Below are positions 1-5,601 of a DNA stretch of 5,601 nt, one piece after another. The position numbers and the translations under genes were made by a program. The notes beneath the pieces are model-generated. The model saw only the letters and a list, made by a program, of their open reading frames with translations, was not told where the DNA came from and ran no database searches. Source of the DNA: an uncultured Prevotella sp. (GTDB taxonomy: Bacteria > Bacteroidota > Bacteroidia > Bacteroidales > Bacteroidaceae); assembly GCA_934281565.1 (NCBI GenBank), contig CAKQXI010000146.1, positions 1-5,601 of the forward strand, in the 5' to 3' direction. The number at the start of each line of letters is the position of its first letter. The first letter of the stretch is position 1.

Positions 1-249
1 GAAGAAAGTAAGGAGAATCTTATATCCTGGATAAGTCTTGCGAATACGCTCTATCAAGGGTCTTCCTTGCTCAAACTCACCCAGGGATGCTGCATGAAAC
101 CAAATATACCTCACCGTGGGGTTTATATGTTTGATAAGCACCTCGAAAACATTCTGCTCGCCACGCCACATGGTACGCACCTTCTTGTTGAAAAAGCTGG
201 CAATCCATATACCCAACAAGCAGAAATGCATGACTATATTATATATCAT
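1..249 (-). CDS. waaA: 3-deoxy-D-manno-octulosonic acid (Kdo) transferase, N-terminal part
   Basis: The reverse strand reads 83 codons from an ATG at 249 down to base 1 without a stop; the gene continues outside the window. WaaA (GT30 family, inner membrane, cytoplasmic face) transfers Kdo from CMP-Kdo to the lipid A precursor in LPS synthesis. Visible are an N-terminal hydrophobic anchor (about residues 4-20), then NKKVRTMWRG (21-30), then the family block WFHAASLGEFEQGRPLIE (50-67). Glu58 in SLGE fits the conserved catalytic base of the family, and KILLTFF (77-83) leads into the usual 'SPSGYE' region. I chose the ATG at 249 because it gives the family-like start MIYNI; an in-frame stop lies at 264-262, and the next ATG (231) would cut into the anchor. 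The gene follows gltX on the same strand after a 151-bp repeat-filled gap, so cotranscription is possible. Family assignment is firm; specificity (one or more Kdo units) cannot be read here. Confidence 0.93.
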   Translation of the reverse strand, partial: MIYNIVMHFCLLGIWIASFFNKKVRTMWRGEQNVFEVLIKHINPTVRYIWFHAASLGEFEQGRPLIERIRKTYPGYKILLTFF

Positions 250-260
250 CACATCTATAG

Positions 261-323
261 TTTATAGTTAAAAGTTTATAGTTTATAGCTTATAGTTTAT
301 AGTTAAAAGTTTATAGTTTATAG
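261..323. repeat. Heptanucleotide tandem repeat (TTTATAG-type), nine units
   Basis: Nine consecutive 7-bp units, read on the plus strand: TTTATAG, TTAAAAG, TTTATAG, TTTATAG, CTTATAG, TTTATAG, TTAAAAG, TTTATAG, TTTATAG. The order of variants gives a 35-bp (five-unit) higher-order period: 257-288 and 292-323 are identical over 32 bp. A degenerate unit GGCTTAG follows at 324-330, and CTATAG precedes at 255-260. The array ends 7 bp before the waaA start codon (249, minus strand). Low-complexity heptad arrays are known between genes in several bacterial groups (for example the STRR heptamers of cyanobacteria); whether this one has a role is unknown. Confidence 0.93.
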
Positions 324-383
324 GGCTTAGTATTCGTCTTGATAGTTTGTTCTATAAACTATAAACTTTTAACTATAAACTAT
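292..383. repeat. Exact 32-bp inverted repeat (potential long hairpin) between gltX and waaA
   Basis: Arms 292-323 and 352-383 are perfectly complementary and are separated by a 28-nt spacer (324-351). A transcript running from gltX into waaA could form a 32-bp, very AT-rich stem. A second copy of the left arm (257-288) could pair with the same right arm, so two hairpins compete. No T-tract follows the stem in the gltX direction, so it is not a standard intrinsic terminator, though it could slow polymerase or protect the gltX 3' end. The inverted repeat is directly seen; any function is inferred. Confidence 0.85.
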
Positions 384-393
384 CAACTGTTAA
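352..393. repeat. Inverted copy of the heptanucleotide repeat
   Basis: The same heptad occurs here in reverse orientation: CTATAAA, CTATAAA, CTTTTAA, CTATAAA, CTATCAA, CTGTTAA, fading into CTAACTC just before the gltX stop codon (complement of 401-403). Bases 352-383 are the exact reverse complement of both 257-288 and 292-323. The units decay toward gltX, as expected for an array whose edge is diverging. Confidence 0.9.
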
Positions 394-400
394 CTAACTC

Positions 401-1918
401 TTATCCAAGAATCTCGATCGCCTTGCGAAGGCGCTTCAATGTCTCGGTCTTGCCAAGGAAAGCGGAGATGTCAAACATACCCGGTCCTTTGCCCTCGCCC
501 ACCAATGTAAGGCGGAAAGCATTCATCACATCGCCCAACTTATATTCCTTGTCCTCGACCCACTTCATGACAACAGGCTCTTGTCCCTCAATGGAGAAGT
601 CATCAATGCCCTCCAATACCTCGGCAAGTTCTGTCATCTGCTGGGCTGAATACTCTTTCCAACGCTTCTTTACCGTCTTGGCATCATACTCCGTAGGAGG
701 AATAAAGAAGAACGAGCACAAAGGCCACAGCTCATACACGAAATTCACACGGTCTTTCATCATGTGGACAACCTGCCTTATGCGGTCCATGCTTTCCTCC
801 ACTCCATTGTTTGCCACGATAGGAGCAAAAAGGTTGGCTATCTCGTCGTCGCTTTTCTTAAGGATATACTCATGATTGAACCAAATACCTTTCTTATAAT
901 CAAACTTGGCACCAGCCTTTGAGCAACGAGAAATATCAAATGCCTCCGCCAACTCACTAAGCGAGAATATCTCTTGCTCCGTACCAGGGTTCCAGCCAAG
1001 AAGTGCCAAGAAATTAATGACAGCCTCTGGGAAATAACCACTCTCACGATAGCCCGATGACACCTCTCCTGTCTTAGGGTCATGCCATTCCAATGGGAAC
1101 ACAGGGAAGCCCAGGCGATCACCGTCACGTTTGCTCAGCTTACCTTTACCCTCTGGTTTCAACAACAATGGGAGATGGGCGAAACGAGGCATCGTGTCTT
1201 CCCAACCGAATGCTCTGTATAACAATACGTGCAATGGGGCACTTGGCAACCATTCCTCACCACGAATGACGTGGGTAATCTCCATCAAATGGTCGTCCAC
1301 GATGTTTGCCAAATGATAAGTAGGCAATTCATCTGCACTCTTATACAGCACCTTGTCATCAAGGATGTCGCTCATCACCTTCACATCACCACGAATCATG
1401 TCATTGACGTGGATTTCCTGCCCTGGATCTATTTTGAAACGCACGGTGTATTGCTTTCCATCAGCAATCAATTGCTCCACTTCTTCCTTAGGGAGAGTCA
1501 AGGAATTGCGCATCTGCATACGAGTATGTGCATCATACTGAAAGTTCTGAACCTCATTTCGCTTAGCCTCCAGCTCCTCTGGAGTGTCGAAAGCAATGTA
1601 AGCCTTGCCATCGTCCAGAAGTTGCTGTACATATTTCTTATAGATGTCTCTGCGTTCACTCTGGCGATAAGGACCATGCTCACCACCAAAGCTGACACCC
1701 TCGTCAAACTTGATGCCGAGCCACTTGAACGACTCAAGGATATATTCCTCTGCTCCTGGCACAAAGCGATGGGAGTCGGTATCCTCGATTCTGAACACAA
1801 GCTCGCCTCCATGCTGGCGAGCAAACAAATAATTATACAGCGCGGTACGAACTCCGCCAATGTGCAAAGCACCCGTAGGGCTGGGCGCAAAACGCACCCT
1901 TACTTTTCTGTCTGCCAT
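401..1918 (-). CDS. gltX: Glutamate--tRNA ligase (GluRS)
   Basis: A complete 505-residue class Ic aminoacyl-tRNA synthetase, within the usual bacterial GluRS length range. It activates glutamate with ATP and charges tRNA-Glu in the cytoplasm. The Rossmann catalytic domain opens with RFAPSPTGALHIGG, holding the HIGH-type signature at 19-22; FRIEDTD lies at 42-48 and HVIRGEEW at 216-223. The KMSKS-type loop is KLSKR at 260-264. It is followed by DGDRLGFPVFPLEW, an insert I associate with Bacteroidota enzymes, and then the GYRESGYFPEAVINFLALLGWNPG block (289-312). The C-terminal half is the helical anticodon-binding region. The zinc-binding cysteines of the E. coli type enzyme are absent around residues 98-140. 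The ATG at 1918 gives the canonical start; a TAnnTTTG box lies 34 bp upstream. It is divergent from the phosphodiesterase gene and upstream of waaA. Whether it also charges tRNA-Gln cannot be decided from the window. Confidence 0.97.
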   Translation of the reverse strand: MADRKVRVRFAPSPTGALHIGGVRTALYNYLFARQHGGELVFRIEDTDSHRFVPGAEEYILESFKWLGIKFDEGVSFGGEHGPYRQSERRDIYKKYVQQLLDDGKAYIAFDTPEELEAKRNEVQNFQYDAHTRMQMRNSLTLPKEEVEQLIADGKQYTVRFKIDPGQEIHVNDMIRGDVKVMSDILDDKVLYKSADELPTYHLANIVDDHLMEITHVIRGEEWLPSAPLHVLLYRAFGWEDTMPRFAHLPLLLKPEGKGKLSKRDGDRLGFPVFPLEWHDPKTGEVSSGYRESGYFPEAVINFLALLGWNPGTEQEIFSLSELAEAFDISRCSKAGAKFDYKKGIWFNHEYILKKSDDEIANLFAPIVANNGVEESMDRIRQVVHMMKDRVNFVYELWPLCSFFFIPPTEYDAKTVKKRWKEYSAQQMTELAEVLEGIDDFSIEGQEPVVMKWVEDKEYKLGDVMNAFRLTLVGEGKGPGMFDISAFLGKTETLKRLRKAIEILG

Positions 1919-1951
1919 GTCTTATTTTATAGCTTATTTTAAATTTTTCTG

Positions 1952-1959
1952 CAAATTTA
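1952..1959 (-). promoter_or_regulatory. Bacteroidota-type -7 promoter box for gltX
   Basis: On the minus strand this reads TAAATTTG, a full match to the Bacteroidota TAnnTTTG -7 element. It lies 33 bp ahead of the gltX ATG and predicts a leader of about 25-30 nt. No convincing TTTG -33 element is visible upstream. The box lies inside an imperfect palindrome (1949-1962, CTG...CAG). Identified from consensus only. Confidence 0.6.
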
Positions 1960-1993
1960 CAGTTTTTTTTGCTATTATAGTCGATTTTTTTCG

Positions 1994-2001
1994 TATTTTC
2001 G
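1994..2001 (+). promoter_or_regulatory. Probable -7 promoter box for the PgpH-type gene (one mismatch)
   Basis: TATTTTCG matches TAnnTTTG at all but one fixed position. A TTTG at 1968-1971 lies 22 bp upstream, roughly where a -33 element belongs. It would give a short leader (about 20-25 nt) before the ATG at 2029. A weaker alternative is TAAATTGA at 2007-2014, but that leaves almost no leader. Confidence 0.4.
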
Positions 2002-2028
2002 CACTGTAAATTGAATTATTGTATAAAA

Positions 2029-4089
2029 ATGAGCATATTCAACAATCCAGAGGAGAACTATTGGCGCAATTTTGTAACCAAAACCGTCTTGATATTAGTA
2101 ACCGTCGCCATCATCGTTTGGTTCTTGCCAAGAAACGAGGGTAGACAGTTCAGATATGATGTGGGCAAGCCTTGGATGTATGGGTCCATCATCGCACAGT
2201 TCGACTTCCCCATCTACAAGACCGACGAAGCTATCAAACGTGAGCAAGATTCATTGCTTCGCCAGTTTGAACCATATTACAGCATCAATCCCAATGTCGA
2301 AGTACGGCAGGTGGACAAGTTCTTGAGAGATTTCAAGCAAGGCATCCCCAGTCTTCCAAAGGAATATGTGTCCATCATCGCTCAAGAACTGCATGGGATT
2401 TACCAGACTGGAGTCATCAATACTCCTGAATATAACAGCATCTTCAGAGACTCCACCAGCATGATACGCATCATCAGTGGAAAGAATGTAAGGAGCACGC
2501 CCGTGGGAAGTTTCTTCTCCACTATCGCCGCATACGAGCACCTGTTCATGAATGATAAGATAGCCAGCCAACGCCAGATACTCTCCAGATGCAACCTGAA
2601 TAATTACATTGAGGCAAACATAATTTATGACAAAGACCGAAGCGAGGCTGAGAAAAATGACTTGCTCAGTGGCATTCCACTTGCCAGTGGCATGGTGATG
2701 AGCGGACAGAAGATCATTGACAGAGGTGAGATTATCAACGAATACACTTATCGGGTGCTCAACTCCTTTGAAAAAGAAATGAAACGCAGGAGCTCAACCG
2801 AAGACGAGATTACGACGACCATCATCGGACAAGCACTTTTCGTGTTTATCCTCGTCATGATGTTCACCACTTACCTATCACTCTTCCGCAAGGACTATTT
2901 CGACAAGCCCCGGAGCATCACCATGCTCTATGCGATGATTACGCTGTTCCCTATCCTTGTGTCGCTGGTCATGGATCACAATTTCTTCAGCGTTTACATC
3001 ATTCCATTTGCCATGGCACCTATCTTTGTACGTGTATTCATGGATTCAAGGACAGCCTTCATCTCACACGTTACAATGATACTTATCTGTGCGGCAGCTG
3101 TAAAATACCAATATGAGTTCATCATCGTGCAACTGGTATCTGGACTTGTCGCCATCTACTCGCTTCGTGAACTTTCCAAACGCTCGCAGATATTCATCAC
3201 TGCTCTGCTGGTCACTCTGTCAAGTGGATTTGTATATTTTGCCTTGCAATTAATGCAAGACAACCAAGTGCTCAACATTGACAACAACATGTACATTTAT
3301 TTTGCCATCAATGGAATCTTCCTGCTCTTGGCTTATCCGTTGATGTACTTGATTGAGAAATTGTTTGGCTTTATCTCCAACGTTACGCTCTTTGAGTTGT
3401 CGAATACCAATAAGGGCTTACTGAGAAACCTGAGCGAGATTGCTCCTGGCACATTCCAGCATTCCATCACAGTGGGTAACCTCGCCGCAGAAATAGCAAA
3501 TCGCATCGGAGCAAACAGCCTACTGGTACGTACTGGTGCTTTATATCATGACATTGGCAAAATGACCAATCCTGTATTCTTCACGGAAAACCAGGCTGGC
3601 GTGAACCCACACAATCAGCTCACTAACCTGGAGAGCGCACAGATCATCATCAGCCATGTTCCCGAAGGATTAAAACTGGCTGAGAAATTCAACTTGCCTA
3701 ATATCATAAAGGACTTTATCGTGACCCATCATGGTATGGGCATCACAAAATTCTTCTACATAAACTATTGCAACAACCATCCTAACGAGGAGGTAGACAA
3801 GTCTCTTTTCCAGTATCCGGGTCCTAATCCTTTCACTCGTGAGCAAGCTATCTTGATGATGGCGGATACCGTTGAAGCAGCTTCCCGCTCATTAGGCGAA
3901 TATACCGAGGAGAGCATCAGCAACCTTGTAAACAAACTCATTGATGCCCAAGTGTCGGAAGGATTTTTCAAGGAATGCCCTATCACCTTCAGGGACATCG
4001 CCCTTGCCAAGCTGGTACTCATAGAACGTCTCAAGGCTATCTATCACACTCGTATCTCTTACCCTCACATGAAAGTGAAAAGTGAGTAA
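2029..4089 (+). CDS. pgpH: 7TM-HD transmembrane phosphodiesterase, PgpH/YqfF type (cyclic di-AMP hydrolase family)
   Basis: A complete 686-residue membrane protein with PgpH architecture. Residues 17-34 form an N-terminal membrane helix. About 35-262 form the extracytoplasmic 7TMR-HDED-like domain. Seven hydrophobic helices follow (about 264-286, 296-315, 319-338, 343-359, 364-379, 388-409, 421-446), then a cytoplasmic HD domain (about 470-680). Its metal and catalytic residues are all present: His478 (GTFQHS), His507-Asp508 (YHDIGK), His543 (ISHVPEG), His567-His568 (THHGMG) and Asp613 (MADTVEAA). Characterised PgpH enzymes hydrolyse cyclic di-AMP to pApA; that substrate is inferred here by family. 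I preferred the ATG at 2029 to an in-frame TTG at 2011, which overlaps the likely transcript start and adds only six unlike residues. The gene is divergent from gltX and ends at a strong terminator, so it is probably monocistronic. The ligand of the outer domain is unknown. Confidence 0.9.
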   Translation: MSIFNNPEENYWRNFVTKTVLILVTVAIIVWFLPRNEGRQFRYDVGKPWMYGSIIAQFDFPIYKTDEAIKREQDSLLRQFEPYYSINPNVEVRQVDKFLRDFKQGIPSLPKEYVSIIAQELHGIYQTGVINTPEYNSIFRDSTSMIRIISGKNVRSTPVGSFFSTIAAYEHLFMNDKIASQRQILSRCNLNNYIEANIIYDKDRSEAEKNDLLSGIPLASGMVMSGQKIIDRGEIINEYTYRVLNSFEKEMKRRSSTEDEITTTIIGQALFVFILVMMFTTYLSLFRKDYFDKPRSITMLYAMITLFPILVSLVMDHNFFSVYIIPFAMAPIFVRVFMDSRTAFISHVTMILICAAAVKYQYEFIIVQLVSGLVAIYSLRELSKRSQIFITALLVTLSSGFVYFALQLMQDNQVLNIDNNMYIYFAINGIFLLLAYPLMYLIEKLFGFISNVTLFELSNTNKGLLRNLSEIAPGTFQHSITVGNLAAEIANRIGANSLLVRTGALYHDIGKMTNPVFFTENQAGVNPHNQLTNLESAQIIISHVPEGLKLAEKFNLPNIIKDFIVTHHGMGITKFFYINYCNNHPNEEVDKSLFQYPGPNPFTREQAILMMADTVEAASRSLGEYTEESISNLVNKLIDAQVSEGFFKECPITFRDIALAKLVLIERLKAIYHTRISYPHMKVKSE

Positions 4090-4094
4090 TTCTA

Positions 4095-4146
4095 AGTCCA
4101 ATTCTCTGCACATTTTTGTCGTTTTGTGCAAAGAATTGGGCTTTTT
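4095..4146 (+). terminator. Rho-independent terminator after the PgpH-type gene
   Basis: Arms 4095-4112 and 4125-4142 form an 18-position stem with one G-U wobble and one C-A mismatch, a 12-nt T-rich loop, and a T-run at 4142-4146. It starts 6 bp after the stop codon at 4087-4089. There is no T-run on the other strand beyond the stem, so it acts in the plus direction only. It separates this gene from the porin gene downstream. Confidence 0.85.
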
Positions 4147-4202
4147 ACGTTAATATATTTTAAATAAGTGGGACATCAAGTAGAGAAATAGAACATTATT
4201 CT

Positions 4203-4210
4203 TACCTTTG
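4203..4210 (+). promoter_or_regulatory. Bacteroidota-type -7 promoter box for the FadL-like gene
   Basis: TACCTTTG is a full match to TAnnTTTG and is followed by GC as in many Bacteroidota promoters. It lies 27 bp before the ATG at 4238, giving a leader of about 20 nt that is AT-rich (ATTTAAAATATTTAAG) with no Shine-Dalgarno motif. No clear TTTG -33 element is seen about 20 bp upstream. It sits downstream of the terminator, so the porin gene has its own transcription unit. Confidence 0.7.
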
Positions 4211-4237
4211 CGCACGTTTTTATTTAAAATATTTAAG

Positions 4238-5601
4238 ATGAAGAAACTAAAATTAGTTAGTTTTGCCATTGTGATGGCATGTGCAATCCCAGCTATGGCA
4301 GGTGGATTGCTCACTAACACCAATCAACATGTTGCGTTCAACAGAATGATGAGCCGTGAGGCTTCCATCGGTATTGACGGTGTGTATTACAATCCTGCAG
4401 GTGTAGCTTTCATGAGCGAAGGTCATCACCTTTCCATCAACTGGCAATTGGCTTTCCAAAGTCGTACTATCAAGAACGACTACCAGTTGTTCACCAACAA
4501 TGTAAATGATCCTACAACTCCTCGTGAGTTCAAGGGCAAGGCTTTTGCTCCTGTCATCCCTTCTTTCCAGTATGCTTACAACAAAGGAAAATGGTCTCTC
4601 CAAGCTAACTTTGCGCTCACTGGAGGCGGTGGTAAATGTACTTTCGACGATGGTTTGGGCTCTTTTGAGAAAATTGTCGCAGAGACTGCTATGGGCGCTT
4701 GCCAATTAGCAAGTGTTGTGGACCAAGTGGCTTCTGCCTATGGCGTACCTGCCGTATTCACCGCCAGCGACAAGTTTGGCAAAGAAGGCAAGTATAGCTA
4801 TAATAGTTATATGCATGGTCGTCAATATTATTATGGATTATCATTAGGTGCCGCTTACAAAATAAACAATGATTTCAGTGTCTATGCTGGTGTACGTGGC
4901 ATATATGCATCCTGCAACTATTATGGATATGTAAAGGATATCAAGGTTGGCAATATGCCTCTTTACCAAGTTCTCGATCCTACCAAGGCTAATGCTGCCA
5001 ACATCGAGTTAAGTTGTGACCAGAGTGGTATAGGTTTCACCCCTATGCTGGGTGTTGACTTCAAAACTGGCAAGTGGAATTTCTCTGCTAAATATGAGTT
5101 CAAAACACGTATACGCTTGAAGAACAAATCCGTAAACCAAGCTCCAAGCATTGGCAATCTTGCCGATAATCTTAGCAATGCCTACATCAAAGGTGGTGTG
5201 CCAGAGCAAGTTGCCAACACTATCTTGGGCAACCCAAACGTACAAACTGCCATGGCAGGATTGAAGCAACAGTTTGATGCCAAGCTCGAAAATGCTATCG
5301 GTGAATACAAAGATGGAGAGAAGATTGCTGGCGACATTCCTGCATTGCTTACATTAGGAGCTGGATATAAGCCAGTCGATGCACTTCGCATCAACGTGGG
5401 CTTCCACTGGTTCGATGACAAAAATGCCACTTCTTACAACAATCGAAATAAAAAACTCAAACGTGGTACCATCGAATGGAACGCTGGCGTAGAATATGAT
5501 GTAAACAAGAAAATTACACTCAGCACAGGTTGGCAGAACACCAACTATGGACTGAGCGATGAATATATGGATGATAAGTCTTTCGTTGTAAGTTCTAACT
5601 C
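4238..5601 (+). CDS. Outer-membrane FadL/OmpP1/TodX-family transport porin, N-terminal part
   Basis: An open frame of 454 codons from ATG 4238 to the window end; no stop is reached, so the C-terminus is missing. Residues 1-21 are a signal peptide (KKLK, hydrophobic core, AMA cleavage site). The mature start GGLLTNTNQHVAFNRMMSREASIG followed by NPAG at 52-55 matches the N-terminal hatch and NPA motif of FadL-type barrels. Many later segments alternate polar and aromatic residues as beta strands do (YYYGLSLGAAYKI, WNFSAKYEFKTRIRL, LLTLGAGYKPVDALRINVGFHWF, GTIEWNAGVEYDV, ITLSTGW). E. coli FadL takes up long-chain fatty acids; related proteins carry other hydrophobic compounds, so the substrate here is unknown. 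Residues about 303-367 form a polar, helix-like insert between strands. Four cysteines (134, 155, 226, 260) occur in the mature part, which is uncommon for a barrel. The gene has its own promoter and follows a terminator. Confidence 0.87.
   Translation, partial: MKKLKLVSFAIVMACAIPAMAGGLLTNTNQHVAFNRMMSREASIGIDGVYYNPAGVAFMSEGHHLSINWQLAFQSRTIKNDYQLFTNNVNDPTTPREFKGKAFAPVIPSFQYAYNKGKWSLQANFALTGGGGKCTFDDGLGSFEKIVAETAMGACQLASVVDQVASAYGVPAVFTASDKFGKEGKYSYNSYMHGRQYYYGLSLGAAYKINNDFSVYAGVRGIYASCNYYGYVKDIKVGNMPLYQVLDPTKANAANIELSCDQSGIGFTPMLGVDFKTGKWNFSAKYEFKTRIRLKNKSVNQAPSIGNLADNLSNAYIKGGVPEQVANTILGNPNVQTAMAGLKQQFDAKLENAIGEYKDGEKIAGDIPALLTLGAGYKPVDALRINVGFHWFDDKNATSYNNRNKKLKRGTIEWNAGVEYDVNKKITLSTGWQNTNYGLSDEYMDDKSFVVSSN

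Noticed and set aside
67..267. A 66-codon open frame on the plus strand at the left edge
   Set aside because: It is antisense to the recognisable waaA start and has no protein-like features.
292..383. Intrinsic terminator for gltX
   Set aside because: The stem is almost pure A/T and is not followed by a T-run in the gltX direction; it is recorded as an inverted repeat only.
255..400. CRISPR array
   Set aside because: The 35-bp periodicity comes from abutting 7-bp units with no unique spacers, and no cas gene is nearby.
339..875. A 178-codon open frame on the plus strand starting in the heptad repeat
   Set aside because: Its N-terminus is the translated repeat (INYKLLTINYQLLT-like, a common artefact of such arrays) and the rest is antisense to gltX.
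1229..1942. A 237-codon open frame on the plus strand opposite gltX
   Set aside because: It lies antisense to the well-supported gltX, resembles no family I know, and its existence follows from gltX codon use on the other strand.
2011..2028. TTG start six codons upstream for the PgpH-type gene
   Set aside because: It would sit at or next to the predicted transcript start, adds residues unlike a membrane protein N-terminus, and the ATG at 2029 has a plausible AT-rich leader.
4271..4300. Possible lipoprotein signal (V-M-A-C at residues 12-15) in the FadL-like protein
   Set aside because: The cysteine lies inside the hydrophobic core and a better signal peptidase I site (AMA, residue 21) leads directly into the FadL-like mature N-terminus.

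Overview
The window looks like ordinary chromosome from a member of the Bacteroidota, most likely Prevotellaceae (Prevotella/Segatella-like). The signs are the protein sequences (the Bacteroidales-type insert after KLSKR in GluRS, a FadL-like porin of the Bacteroidota type, WaaA with a 'WFHAASLGEFEQGRP' block), promoter -7 boxes of the form TAnnTTTG in place of a sigma70 -10 box, AT-rich leaders without clear Shine-Dalgarno sequences, and moderate GC in the genes. The genus is inferred from sequence character only.

Layout. Positions 1-249 (minus) hold the first 83 codons of waaA (kdtA), Kdo transferase, cut by the window edge. Positions 250-400 are a non-coding gap filled with a 7-bp tandem repeat that is present again in inverted orientation, giving an exact 32-bp inverted repeat. 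Positions 401-1918 (minus) are a complete gltX (glutamyl-tRNA synthetase). Positions 1919-2028 are an AT-rich divergent promoter region. Positions 2029-4089 (plus) are a complete 7TM-HD membrane phosphodiesterase of the PgpH (YqfF) type, expected to degrade cyclic di-AMP. Positions 4090-4237 carry a strong intrinsic terminator followed by a good Bacteroidota promoter. Positions 4238-5601 (plus) are the first 454 codons of an outer-membrane FadL/OmpP1/TodX-family porin that runs off the window.

How the genes fit together. gltX and waaA are codirectional and may be cotranscribed across the repeat-filled gap. The phosphodiesterase gene is transcribed divergently from gltX and is insulated from the porin gene by its own terminator. 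Three of the four genes (waaA, pgpH-like, FadL-like) concern the envelope or a second messenger linked in other bacteria to envelope and osmotic homeostasis. The order looks like conserved housekeeping synteny and not a mobile or defence island: I saw no transposase, integrase, tRNA, CRISPR or toxin-antitoxin gene. I found no undescribed multi-gene system. The least explained structure is the heptad repeat next to the waaA start, followed by the symmetric motif in the gltX/pgpH divergent promoter.
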